NCBI RefSeq assembly: GCF_036240795.1
Contig: NZ_CP108454.1
Location: 3,100,001 to 3,164,000, forward strand
Length of the DNA stretch: 64,000 nucleotides
Direction of reading: 5' to 3'
Source: Streptomyces sp. NBC_01268
Lineage (GTDB): Bacteria > Actinomycetota > Actinomycetes > Streptomycetales > Streptomycetaceae
In this document: piece by piece, positions 24,685 through 32,410 of the stretch
Numbering within the stretch: position 1 is the first letter of the stretch
Layout of the letters: each line of letters opens with the position of its first letter
Position numbers and translations under genes: made by a program
The notes under the pieces: model-generated
Told to the model about the DNA's origin: nothing
Databases searched by the model: none
Seen by the model: only the letters and a program-made list of their open reading frames with translations

Positions 24685-24818
24685 GTCCCCGGTCGGTGCT
24701 GGCAGGCGGCAGGTCAGTTCCTGGCTTCCGGCCCTGGTCGGGGGCCGGTCACAGTGGCGGGACCGTGCCGGATTCGCACCGGCTTCCTGGGTCCTGCCGC
24801 CCTCGTTTCCCGACAGTC
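24685..24818 (-). promoter_or_regulatory. Cobalamin (B12) riboswitch
   Basis: The minus strand has the conserved core GGAAGCCGGTGCGAATCC, then GGCACGGTCCCGCCACTGTGA containing the B12 box (GCCACTG). The later GGAAGCCAGGAACTGACCTG segment and closing stems are also present. This is a standard AdoCbl riboswitch ahead of btuF. When B12 is bound the ribosome binding site of btuF should be blocked. The exact 5' and 3' ends are approximate. Confidence 0.95.
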
Positions 24819-24830
24819 TCTCACCCGTCG

Positions 24831-25469
24831 TCAGGCGGGCCAGGCGGAGGTGCGGATGGTCGCCACGAAGTCGCCGGGCTCGAATCCGGGCACGAAGTGG
24901 CGCAGGACGTCGGCCTTGACGTTGCCGAACGTGGTCTCCGGCTTGGGGGCGATGCCCTCCGCGAAGGCGGCCAGGATGCGGTTCTTGAAGTCGGGGCGCG
25001 GGTGGGCGTCGACGATCGCGGCCCGCTCCCCGGGCGTGACGAGGGTCGGGTCGTCGTAGCCGATGCCGAGGACGTCGTACTCGACGCCGGCGGTCACCAG
25101 GGCGATCTCGGGCTCCATGAACTCCGGGACGCCGGGGGTGGTGTGGAGCGCGATGGCGGTCCACACCCGGCGGACGGCGTCCTCGCCGACCCCGTGGGAG
25201 CGCAGGAACGCGGCGGCCTCCTCGGCTCCGTCGACCTCGAAGCGGCGGCCGGAGGCGTGGTGCTTCCCGCCGAGCCCGAGGTCGTGGAACATCGCGCCGA
25301 CGTAGAGGAGTTCGGGGTCGTAGGCGAGGCCTCGGGCGCGGCCCTGGAGGGCGCCGAAGAGGTGGACGCGGCGGGAGTGGTGGTAGATCAGCTCGCCCGC
25401 GGTGTCGCGGACGAGCGCGGTGGCGGCGGTGGCGAGGGCGGTGTCGGGGATCAGCTCCAGCGGGTTCAT
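24831..25469 (-). CDS. HD-domain phosphohydrolase-like protein
   Basis: The 212-residue protein has the HD pattern H32-Sx..., then FHDLGLGGKHH with the central HD pair (about residues 62-63), and a downstream histidine in IALHTTPG. It resembles cyanamide hydratase/HD-domain proteins of unknown substrate in actinobacteria. It reads toward the B12 riboswitch and ends 13 bases before it. ATG 25469 is the first in frame. It is divergent from the GlxA-type regulator, sharing a 72-base promoter region. Confidence 0.8.
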   Translation of the reverse strand: MNPLELIPDTALATAATALVRDTAGELIYHHSRRVHLFGALQGRARGLAYDPELLYVGAMFHDLGLGGKHHASGRRFEVDGAEEAAAFLRSHGVGEDAVRRVWTAIALHTTPGVPEFMEPEIALVTAGVEYDVLGIGYDDPTLVTPGERAAIVDAHPRPDFKNRILAAFAEGIAPKPETTFGNVKADVLRHFVPGFEPGDFVATIRTSAWPA

Positions 25470-25541
25470 GGCTCAAGACTCGCTCCGGCGACACCGCCCC
25501 CGCCATGTCCCTGGGGACAGGCATCCCACAGAATCGGACAC

Positions 25542-26513
25542 ATGACGAGTACGCGATCGCATCGGGCGCCGGCGGCGCCGCACGACGTGTGGGTGTTCGC
25601 CTTCGACGGGGTCCGCCTCCTCGACGTCTCCGCGCCCCTGGAGGTGTTCGCCACGGCCGGCACCCCCTACCGGGTGCGGGTCTGCACGCCCGACGGGCGC
25701 GATGTGCGCACCTCGTGCGGGCTGCGGATCGGCGCGGACGGGGCGGCCGGGGAGGTCGCGGCGGCGGGCACGCTGATCGTGCCGGGGGCCGTGGAGCCGG
25801 CCCGCTGCGTGGCGGCGGGCCCGCCGGTGGCGGAGCTCGCGGCGCGCTCGGCGCGGGTGGCCTCGGTCTGCACGGGCGCGTTCGCGCTGGCGGCGGCCGG
25901 GCTCCTGGACGGGCGGCGGGCGACGACGCACTGGGAGCACGCGGCGGAGCTGGCCCGGCGCCATCCGGCGGTGGAGGTGCTCCCGGACGCGATCCACGTA
26001 CGGGACGGGGAGGTGTGGTCGTCGGCCGGGGTGACGGCCGGGATCGACCTGTGCCTGGCCCTGCTGGAGGAGGATCGCGGGGCGGCGGCGGCCCGGGCGG
26101 TGGCGCGGGACCTGGTGGTGTTCCTGCAGCGGCCGGGCGGCCAGTCGCAGTTCTCGGCGGTCTCCCGCACCCCCCCGACGGGCCATCCGGTGGTGCGGCC
26201 GCTGCTCGACGCGGTGGCGGCGGATCCGGCGGCGGATCACAGCGCGCCGGTGCTCGCGCGCCGGGCCGGGGTGAGCGTCCGGCATCTGGCGCGCCTGTTC
26301 CGGGAGCAGACGGGGGCGACCCCGGCAGCGTACGTGGAGCGGGTGCGGGTGGAGGCGGCCCGGCTGCTTCTGGAGGGCGGGGCGAGCGTGACGGGCGCGG
26401 CGGCCCGCAGCGGTCTCGGCAGCGACGAGAGCCTGCGGCGGGCGTTCGCCCGGCACTTCGGGGTCACGCCCTCCGCCTACCTGGCCCGGTTCCGGACGTC
26501 GGCCTACTCGTAG
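25542..26513 (+). CDS. GlxA-type AraC-family transcriptional regulator
   Basis: The 323-residue regulator has an N-terminal DJ-1/PfpI-like domain (VWVFAFDGVRLLDVSAPLEV, ASVCTGAFALAAAGLLDGRR with the nucleophile-elbow cysteine) and a C-terminal AraC double HTH (ARRAGVSVRHLARLFREQTG; ARSGLGSDESLRRAFARHFG). Such proteins often regulate catabolic or stress genes in response to small molecules. ATG 25542 lacks a strong ribosome binding site. Its end overlaps the convergent mec gene by 10 bases. Confidence 0.88.
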   Translation: MTSTRSHRAPAAPHDVWVFAFDGVRLLDVSAPLEVFATAGTPYRVRVCTPDGRDVRTSCGLRIGADGAAGEVAAAGTLIVPGAVEPARCVAAGPPVAELAARSARVASVCTGAFALAAAGLLDGRRATTHWEHAAELARRHPAVEVLPDAIHVRDGEVWSSAGVTAGIDLCLALLEEDRGAAAARAVARDLVVFLQRPGGQSQFSAVSRTPPTGHPVVRPLLDAVAADPAADHSAPVLARRAGVSVRHLARLFREQTGATPAAYVERVRVEAARLLLEGGASVTGAAARSGLGSDESLRRAFARHFGVTPSAYLARFRTSAYS

Positions 26514-26929
26514 GCCTCGACGACCTTGACCTCCTCCTCCGTCACGACGCCCTCGACGATCGTGTAGGAGCGGAACTGGAAGGGGCCGGCGCCGTCGGTG
26601 TCGGCGGTGGAGACCAGGACGTAGTGGGCCTGCGGCTCGTTGGCGTAGGAGATGTCCGTACGGGACGGGTACGCCTCGGTCGCGGTGTGCGAGTGGTAGA
26701 CGATCACGGGCTCCTCGTCCCGGTCGTCCATCTCGCGGTACAGCTTGAGCAGGTCGGCGGAGTCGAACTCGTAGAAGGTGGGCGAGCGGGCCGCGTTCAG
26801 CATCGGGATGAAGCGCTCGGGGCGGCCGCTGCCGGCCGGACCGGCAACCACGCCGCAGGCCTCGTCGGGATGGTCCGCGCGGGAGTGTTCCACGATCTGG
26901 TCGTACAGGGCCCGGGTGATGGTCAGCAT
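26504..26929 (-). CDS. mec: JAMM/MPN+ metalloprotease Mec (CysO-cysteine peptidase)
   Basis: The 141-residue Mov34/MPN zinc protease has the JAMM motif YHSHTATEAYPSRTD at residues 78-92, with the upstream catalytic glutamate in DEACGVVAG. In Mycobacterium this enzyme cuts cysteine from CysO after CysM has added it. Here it is not next to cysO-cysM but lies about 5 kb away, with the B12 operon between. The tail GGMV of this CysO suggests a second job: trimming the carrier to expose GG. ATG 26929 has only a weak ribosome binding site. Confidence 0.9.
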   Translation of the reverse strand: MLTITRALYDQIVEHSRADHPDEACGVVAGPAGSGRPERFIPMLNAARSPTFYEFDSADLLKLYREMDDRDEEPVIVYHSHTATEAYPSRTDISYANEPQAHYVLVSTADTDGAGPFQFRSYTIVEGVVTEEEVKVVEAYE

Positions 26930-26948
26930 GCCGACAGGATAAGCAGAC

Positions 26949-26985
26949 GGGCCGTTCCGTACCGGGTGGTGGTACGGAACGGCCC
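26949..26985 (-). terminator. Terminator after the amino-acid permease gene
   Basis: A perfect 15-bp stem (GGGCCGTTCCGTACC with GGTACGGAACGGCCC) encloses 7 bases. It lies between the permease stop and the mec start, both on the minus strand. Confidence 0.75.
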
Positions 26986-27005
26986 GCATGCTGAGACGTG
27001 CCTGG

Positions 27006-27060
27006 TCGGGCCGGGTCGGTCCTGGTCGGTCCGGGTCAGGCCGGGTCGGGTCGGTCAGGA
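27006..27060. repeat. GGTC-rich short repeats at the end of the permease gene
   Basis: The unit GGTCGGTCC/GGGTC recurs about seven times just beyond the permease stop codon. It has no coding role and may be a slippage-prone tract. Confidence 0.4.
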
Positions 27061-28512
27061 CTCGACGGACTCCCGGTCGGACCGCTTGGCGAAGGCGGCG
27101 CCCTCGGGGTTGCGGGCCTTGAGGACCAGGTAGGAGACGGCGAGGACCAGGCCCCAGACCGGCGCGCCGTACAGCGCGACCCGGTTGTCGGCGTCCATGG
27201 CCATGGTCACGACGACCATGGCGATGAAGGCGAGCGAGAAGACGCTGAACCAGATGCCGCCCGGCGCCTTGAAGGTGGACTGCGGGAGCTCGCCCCGGTC
27301 GGCCTTGAGGCGGTAGCGGATCTGGCAGATCAGGATGACGATCCAGGCCCACATGCCGGAGATGGTGGCGAAGGAGACGACGTAGTTGAACGCCTCGCCG
27401 GGCCACTGGTAGTTGACCCAGACGCCGACCATCATCAGCGCGGCCGAGACGGTGGTGCCGACCAGCGGGGTGCCGGACTTGGTCAGGCGGGTGAAGACCT
27501 TCGGGCCCTGGCCGTTGAGCGCGAGGTCGCGCAGCATGCGGCCGGTGGAGTACATGCCCGAGTTGCAGGAGGACAGGGCCGCCGTCAGGACGACGAAGTT
27601 GACGATCGCGGCGCCGATGCCGAGGCCCATGCGCTCGAAGGCCTCGACGAAGGGGCTGACGCCCGGCTTGAACGCGGTCCACGGGACGACCGAGAGGATC
27701 ATGATCAGCGCGCCGACGTAGAAGACGGCGATGCGCCACGGCACGGTGTTGATCGCCTTCGGCAGGACCGTCTTCGGGTCCTTCGACTCGCCGGCGGTGA
27801 CGCCGACCAGCTCGACCGCGAGGAAGGCGAACATGACCATCTGGAGGGTCATGAGGGTGGAGAAGATGCCGTCCTTGCCGGCGAAGAAGCCGCCGAGGTC
27901 CCACAGGTGGGTGACGGAGGCGGTGTCGCCGGCGTCGGAGAAGCCGAGGGTCAGGATGCCGGCGCAGATCAGGATCATGCCGACGATCGCGGTGACCTTG
28001 ACCATGGAGAACCAGAACTCCAGCTCACCGAAGAGCTTCACGGAGATCAGGTTGGCGCCGTAGAGGATCACGGTGAAGACCAGCGCGGAGAGCCACTGCG
28101 GGATGTCCCACCAGTACGTCATGTAGGTCGCCGCGGCGGTGACCTCGGTGATGCCGGTGACCACCCAGAAGAGCCAGTACGTCCAGCCCGTCGCGAAGCC
28201 CGCGAAGGGGCCGATGAACTCGCGGGCGTACTCCGAGAAGGAGCCCGACACCGGGCGGTACATGAGGAGCTCACCGAGCGCCCGCATGATGAAGAAGATG
28301 ACGAGGCCCGCGATGGCGTACGCGAGGATCAGGCTGGGTCCCGCGATGGAGATGCCCTTGCCCGCGCCGAGGAAGAGTCCGGTGCCGATGGCACCGCCGA
28401 TCGCGATCATCTGGATCTGACGGGCGCCGAGTGCCCGGTGATAACCCTCGCCCGAGGCGGAGTCCGCGGCCTCATTGCCGTCGTGCTGCTTGTCGACCTG
28501 CACTGAGGTCAT
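27055..28512 (-). CDS. Amino acid permease, APC family
   Basis: The 485-residue permease has twelve helices and the APC signature near the N-terminus: HRALGARQIQMIAIGGAIGT, GLFLGAGKGISIAGP, and the consensus EYAREFIGPFAGFATGWTYW. It imports an amino acid with protons. The closest types are the GABA/aromatic/lysine permeases, but substrate cannot be decided. The start ATG 28512 has GAGAAAGG upstream. It stands alone, with an upstream region full of palindromes that could be operators. Confidence 0.92.
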   Translation of the reverse strand: MTSVQVDKQHDGNEAADSASGEGYHRALGARQIQMIAIGGAIGTGLFLGAGKGISIAGPSLILAYAIAGLVIFFIMRALGELLMYRPVSGSFSEYAREFIGPFAGFATGWTYWLFWVVTGITEVTAAATYMTYWWDIPQWLSALVFTVILYGANLISVKLFGELEFWFSMVKVTAIVGMILICAGILTLGFSDAGDTASVTHLWDLGGFFAGKDGIFSTLMTLQMVMFAFLAVELVGVTAGESKDPKTVLPKAINTVPWRIAVFYVGALIMILSVVPWTAFKPGVSPFVEAFERMGLGIGAAIVNFVVLTAALSSCNSGMYSTGRMLRDLALNGQGPKVFTRLTKSGTPLVGTTVSAALMMVGVWVNYQWPGEAFNYVVSFATISGMWAWIVILICQIRYRLKADRGELPQSTFKAPGGIWFSVFSLAFIAMVVVTMAMDADNRVALYGAPVWGLVLAVSYLVLKARNPEGAAFAKRSDRESVES

Positions 28513-28876
28513 GGTGGTGCGCCTTTCTCCATGCCGATCCGCGCGACTGCCAGAGCGTCTGCTGCGGATCAGGTCCTGATCCCCCCGGATATGGATGGAG
28601 TGCTACCGGCGGTCAGCCGGCCAAAGCGCCCCCGGGAACAGGGGTGGCGTCCCCGGGTGGTCGTGAAGATTTATCACGGGCTTAACCGTGATCGGCCGGG
28701 ACACCTGTGGCGCGCGCCACACAAAAAGACGGACAAAAGGGACTCAATGGAGCAAACATGGACGCTTGGATAACGTATTCGTTATCCGGATTTGAGCGTC
28801 CGCTGAGCGAACACCCCCGATGCGCCACCCCCACGCCGCCGCGCGCCGCCCGGACACCGCCCGGGCGGAGGCCCCG
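28513..28876. other. Promoter region of the permease with several palindromes
   Basis: No gene is convincing in these 364 bases. Three inverted repeats stand out: GGATCAGG-T-CCTGATCC (28566-28582), ATCACGG/CCGTGAT near 28672-28692, and the nested repeat at 28760-28801. The first lies 54 bases before the permease start and is a good operator candidate. Confidence 0.6.
28760..28801. promoter_or_regulatory. Nested palindrome, operator or terminator
   Basis: The core GGATAACG-TATT-CGTTATCC (28768-28787) is a perfect 8-bp inverted repeat and is framed by GGACGCT / AGCGTCC. It lies in the gap downstream of the DUF2017 gene and upstream of the permease, both on the minus strand. It may be a terminator for the former or an operator. 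Confidence 0.5.
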
Positions 28877-29461
28877 CTACGGCAGCAGCGTCTCGACGAG
28901 CGACTCCTGGAGCGCCCCGAGCCACAGATAGGCCATCACCATCGGCTTGCGCGGGTCGGAGTCTGGCAGCCGGTAGAGCTGCTCGCTCTCGTCGTCGTCC
29001 GTGACCTCCAGACGGGTGCCGATGGTCAGCCGCAGGTCGTTGAGCGTGCCGAGCCAGGCCCGGGACTGGTCGAGGGTCAGCTTGAGGACCGCGCCGCTCT
29101 CGCCGGCCGCGTCGGCGGCGAGCGAGTCGAGGCTGCGGACCATGGCCAGCGCGTCCTCGCGCTTGCGGGTGCGCATGTCGTTCTCGGTGTACCGCCGGAA
29201 GTCGGCGGCGGCCTGGCGCAGCTCTTCGCTGTCGTCCCCGTACGCGTCCGGGAAGAGCCGGCGCAGCGCCGGGTCGGACGGCGGCTCGCTCGGCCCCTCG
29301 GCGAAGAGCGCGGCCAGCGGGTCCTCGCCCTCGACCGGCTCGTCGCCCGGACCGATCAGCTCCATGAGCTGGACGGCCAGCGAGCGGAGGATGGAGATCT
29401 CGACCTCGTCGAGCGCGATGGCGGCACCGCCGCCGGGGAGCACCTCGAAGCGGCCGGCCAT
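28877..29461 (-). CDS. DUF2017 family protein
   Basis: The 194-residue DUF2017 protein follows clpS throughout actinobacteria. It starts [20 protein letters not shown] and ends with a conserved helical part (YLWLGALQESLVETLLP). In Mycobacterium the homologue next to clpS has been described as an oxidative-stress-linked regulator (AosR); whether this applies here is unknown. Its ATG overlaps the clpS stop (ATGA), so it is translated together with ClpS. Confidence 0.88.
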   Translation of the reverse strand: MAGRFEVLPGGGAAIALDEVEISILRSLAVQLMELIGPGDEPVEGEDPLAALFAEGPSEPPSDPALRRLFPDAYGDDSEELRQAAADFRRYTENDMRTRKREDALAMVRSLDSLAADAAGESGAVLKLTLDQSRAWLGTLNDLRLTIGTRLEVTDDDESEQLYRLPDSDPRKPMVMAYLWLGALQESLVETLLP

Positions 29462-29766
29462 CAGCCGCGGTCCTGGGTGAGGGTCGCCCACAGGCCGTAG
29501 CCGTGCATCGCCTGCACGTCCCGTTCCATCTCCTCGCGGGTGCCGCTGGAGACCACCGCGCGGCCCTTGTTGTGCACGTCGAGCATCAGCTTGTGCGCCT
29601 TGTCCTTGGAGTAGCCGAAGTACGCCTGGAAGACGTAGGTGACATAGCTCATCAGGTTGACCGGGTCGTTGTGCACGAGGGTCACCCAGGGCACGTCGGG
29701 TTCGACGACGGCGGAGACCTCCTCGGCCGATTCGGTCCGTTCGATCTCGATAGGCGCAACGCTCAC
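29461..29766 (-). CDS. clpS: ATP-dependent Clp protease adaptor ClpS
   Basis: The 101-residue N-recognin delivers substrates with destabilising N-termini to the ClpAP/ClpCP protease. The family core is clear: [40 protein letters not shown] and the C-terminal LWATL. The N-terminal 20 residues are acidic and disordered, as usual. It is divergent from pncB, sharing a 100-base promoter region. Confidence 0.96.
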   Translation of the reverse strand: MSVAPIEIERTESAEEVSAVVEPDVPWVTLVHNDPVNLMSYVTYVFQAYFGYSKDKAHKLMLDVHNKGRAVVSSGTREEMERDVQAMHGYGLWATLTQDRG

Positions 29767-29827
29767 TTACCCCATGCTGCCACCCTGACCGGCCCACCGC
29801 ACAAACGGGTCGCCCTCGGCGCGCCCC

Positions 29828-29860
29828 TATTCGTCAGAGTGACGAATACTGCGGTAGCAT
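29828..29860 (+). promoter_or_regulatory. Palindromic operator and -10 box of pncB
   Basis: TATTCGTCA-GAG-TGACGAATA (29828-29848) is a perfect 9-bp inverted repeat. It is followed by TAGCAT, a -10-like box ending 6 bases before the pncB ATG. No Shine-Dalgarno is present, so pncB may be made from a leaderless mRNA. The palindrome overlaps the -35 area and is a repressor-site candidate. Confidence 0.6.
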
Positions 29861-29866
29861 CCTCAC

Positions 29867-31195
29867 ATGAACGCTGCGGACCTTGGGCTGCCGGTGGACG
29901 TGCCGTCGACCGCGCTCTTCACCGATCAGTACGAGCTGACGATGCTCCAGGCGGCCCTGCGGGCCGGCACCGCGGACCGCCGGTCCGTCTTCGAGGTCTT
30001 CACCCGTCGCCTGCCCGAAGGACGCCGCTACGGCGTGGTGGCGGGCATCGGGCGGGTGCTCGACGCCGTCGAGAACTTCCGCTTCGACGCGGACGTGCTC
30101 GGCTTCCTCCGCGAGCGCGGGATCGTCGACGAGCCGACCCTCCAGTGGCTCGCCGGATACCGCTTCTCCGGCGACGTCTGGGGCTACCCGGAGGGCGAGG
30201 TGTACTTCCCCGGCTCGCCGCTGCTGCGGGTCGAGGGCTCCTTCGCCGAGTGCGTGCTCCTGGAGACCGTGATCCTGTCGATCCTCAACCACGACTCCGC
30301 CATCGCGGCCGCCGCCTCCCGCATGTCGGCCGCGGCGGGCGGCCGACGGCTCATCGAGATGGGCGCCCGGCGCACCCACGAGCTCGCCGCCGTCGCCTCC
30401 TCGCGCGCCGCCTACGTGGGCGGCTTCGACTCCACCTCCGACCTGGCGGCCGGCTTCCGCTACGGCATCCCGACCGTCGGCACCTCCGCCCACGCCTTCA
30501 CCCTGCTGCACGACAGCGAGCGCGACGCCTTCCGGGCGCAGGTCGACTCGCTGGGCAGCGGCACCACCCTCCTGGTCGACACCTACGACGTGGCCGAGGC
30601 CGTCCGTACCGCCGTCGAGGTCGCCGGCACCGGGCTCGGGGCGGTCCGGATCGACTCCGGCGACCTGCTGCTGGTCGCCCACCGGGTGCGGGCGCAGCTC
30701 GACGAGCTGGGTGCGCGGGACACCAAGATCGTGGTCACCTCGGACCTCGACGAGTACGCCATCGCCTCCCTCGCGGCGGCGCCGGTCGACGCGTACGGGG
30801 TGGGCACCCAGTTGGTCACCGGCAGCGGGCACCCGACCTGCTCGATGGTCTACAAGCTGGTCGCCCGGGCCACCTCGGCCGACCCCAAGGCGCCGCTGGC
30901 GCCGGTCGCCAAGAAGTCCGTGGGCGGCAAGGCCTCCATCGGCGGCCGCAAGTGGGCCGCCCGCAGGACCGACGCCGCCGGGATCGCCGAGGCCGAGGTC
31001 GTCGGCACCGGGCCGGTCCCGGCCGAGCTGGTCGACCGGCAGCTCCTGGTGCAGCTGGTGAAGGGCGGCACCGTGGTGGCCCGCGAGCCGCTGGAGGCGG
31101 CGCGCTCCCGGCACATCGCGGCCCGGGCCGGGCTGCCGATGTCCGCGATCCAGCTGTCCCGCGGCGAGCCGGTGCTGCCCACGGAGTACGTGTAA
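29867..31195 (+). CDS. pncB: Nicotinate phosphoribosyltransferase
   Basis: The 442-residue enzyme makes nicotinate mononucleotide from nicotinate and PRPP in the Preiss-Handler route to NAD. Landmarks are FTDQYELTMLQAALRAG near the N-terminus, the segment GTSAHAFTLLHDSERDAF with the phosphorylated histidine, and DSGDLLLVAHRVR. The start is ATG 29867, apparently leaderless. pncA follows 127 bases on, so the two consecutive salvage steps are encoded together. Confidence 0.95.
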   Translation: MNAADLGLPVDVPSTALFTDQYELTMLQAALRAGTADRRSVFEVFTRRLPEGRRYGVVAGIGRVLDAVENFRFDADVLGFLRERGIVDEPTLQWLAGYRFSGDVWGYPEGEVYFPGSPLLRVEGSFAECVLLETVILSILNHDSAIAAAASRMSAAAGGRRLIEMGARRTHELAAVASSRAAYVGGFDSTSDLAAGFRYGIPTVGTSAHAFTLLHDSERDAFRAQVDSLGSGTTLLVDTYDVAEAVRTAVEVAGTGLGAVRIDSGDLLLVAHRVRAQLDELGARDTKIVVTSDLDEYAIASLAAAPVDAYGVGTQLVTGSGHPTCSMVYKLVARATSADPKAPLAPVAKKSVGGKASIGGRKWAARRTDAAGIAEAEVVGTGPVPAELVDRQLLVQLVKGGTVVAREPLEAARSRHIAARAGLPMSAIQLSRGEPVLPTEYV

Positions 31196-31211
31196 GCGGC
31201 CGGTGGCCTCG

Positions 31212-31270
31212 CGCGCGCCCCTCGGGGGCGCGCGAACGCCGGGGAGATGCCCCCTCCCCTCCGGAGGGGG
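31212..31270 (+). terminator. Two hairpins between pncB and pncA
   Basis: A perfect 10-bp stem (CGCGCGCCCC-TCG-GGGGCGCGCG, 31212-31234) is followed by a second (CCCCCTCC / GGAGGGGG, 31250-31270). They could end some pncB transcripts before pncA or stabilise the mRNA between the two genes. Confidence 0.55.
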
Positions 31271-31321
31271 AAGTCTCTAGGCTCACAACCCACCCCATCC
31301 CACGCGCTAAGGACACCCGCC

Positions 31322-31918
31322 ATGCACCGCGCATTGATCGTCGTGGACGTTCAGAACGACTTCTGCGAGGGCGGCAGCCTCGCCGTGGCGGGGGGCGCGG
31401 ACGTCGCCGCCGCCGTCACCGACCTGGTCGGCCAGACGGCGGGCGCCGCCTACCGGCACGTGGTCGCCACCCGCGACCACCACATCGACCCGGGCGCCCA
31501 CTTCTCCGAGCACCCGGACTACGTCGACTCCTGGCCCAGACACTGCGTCGCCGGCACGGAGGGCGTGGGCTTCCACCCGAACTTCGCGCCGGCGGTCGCC
31601 TCCGGGGCGGTCGACGCCGTCTTCGACAAGGGCGCCTACGAGGCCGCGTACAGCGGATTCGAGGGCCGGGACGAGAACGGCGAGACCCTCGCGCAGTGGC
31701 TGCGGGAGCGGCAGGTCACCGAGGTCGACGTGGTCGGCATCGCCACCGACCACTGCGTACGGGCGACCGCCCTGGACGCGGCCCGGGAGGGCTTCCGCAC
31801 GCAGGTGCTGCTCGACCTGACCGCCGGGGTGGCCGAGGAGACCACCGAGCGCGCCCTGGAGGAGCTGCGGGCCGCGGGCGTGGAGCTCACCGGCAAGCCC
31901 GTCGTCGCCGGGGCCTAG
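31322..31918 (+). CDS. pncA: Nicotinamidase
   Basis: The 198-residue isochorismatase-fold enzyme converts nicotinamide to nicotinate, the substrate of PncB. The catalytic triad is visible: Asp in VVDVQNDFCEGG, Lys in FDKGAYEAAYSGFEG and Cys in IATDHCVRATAL; metal ligands lie in TRDHH. ATG 31322 has AAGGA upstream; the extra open frame before it is not conserved in type. Confidence 0.95.
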   Translation: MHRALIVVDVQNDFCEGGSLAVAGGADVAAAVTDLVGQTAGAAYRHVVATRDHHIDPGAHFSEHPDYVDSWPRHCVAGTEGVGFHPNFAPAVASGAVDAVFDKGAYEAAYSGFEGRDENGETLAQWLRERQVTEVDVVGIATDHCVRATALDAAREGFRTQVLLDLTAGVAEETTERALEELRAAGVELTGKPVVAGA

Positions 31919-31969
31919 GCCCCGGCCGTCGGAGGCCGCCCCGGACGGCTTGGACGGCCCGGACGGCGC

Positions 31970-32266
31970 CTAGACGGCCTTCGGGAGCGAGCGTATGGGG
32001 TGCCAGAGCTCGTGGGCGGTGATCCGCCACAGCATCCCGTCCGGGTGGTGCAGGACGGCCGTGATCTCGTCCGGCGTCGGCGGCTCGGTGTTGCCCCGCA
32101 GATAGACCGCCCGCAGTCCCAGGTTCCGCAGCCGGGTCAGGGCGCGGGCACGGTTCGCGGCGTGCACCAGGAAGCGGACCGTGGCTCCGTCCCCGGCCGG
32201 ACTGGGCAGTCCTATGGCGACGACGACACTGCCTCCCGGCAGTCTGCAGAACCCTCCATTGGGCAT
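31970..32266 (-). CDS. Conserved hypothetical protein, probably small and soluble
   Basis: I do not recognise a named family in this 98-residue protein. It starts MPNGGFCRLPGGSVVVAIGL and ends with a well-formed helical part (NRARALTRLRNLGLRAVYLR) and WRITAHELWHPIR. The start ATG 32266 has GGGGGAG nine bases upstream; the frame continues to 32338 without support. It converges on pncA, leaving about 50 bases. Confidence 0.6.
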   Translation of the reverse strand: MPNGGFCRLPGGSVVVAIGLPSPAGDGATVRFLVHAANRARALTRLRNLGLRAVYLRGNTEPPTPDEITAVLHHPDGMLWRITAHELWHPIRSLPKAV

Positions 32267-32338
32267 GCGGAACCACTCCCCCGTGGATCGACTGTCAATA
32301 AGGTCGTACGGCCGGAGCCGTAAGACGCACCTAAACAC

Positions 32339-32374
32339 GATCGGCCGCCGCCCGCTAGGGGGCGACGGCCGATC
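32339..32374 (-). terminator. Terminator after the M6 metalloprotease gene
   Basis: The stem GATCGGCCG-CCGCCC pairs with GGGCG-ACGGCCGATC, enclosing GCTAG. It lies about 40 bases past the protease stop on the minus strand. Confidence 0.75.
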
Positions 32375-32410
32375 ATGCTTTGACCTGCGACGATTCAGAA
32401 AACCTCGTCG

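Noticed and set aside
28513..28700. Possible riboswitch before the amino-acid permease
   Set aside because: I could not match it to any class; only the palindrome is clear.
28707..28931. 74-codon plus-strand ORF beginning in the permease upstream region
   Set aside because: Overlaps the 3' end of the DUF2017 gene on the other strand and has no conserved features.
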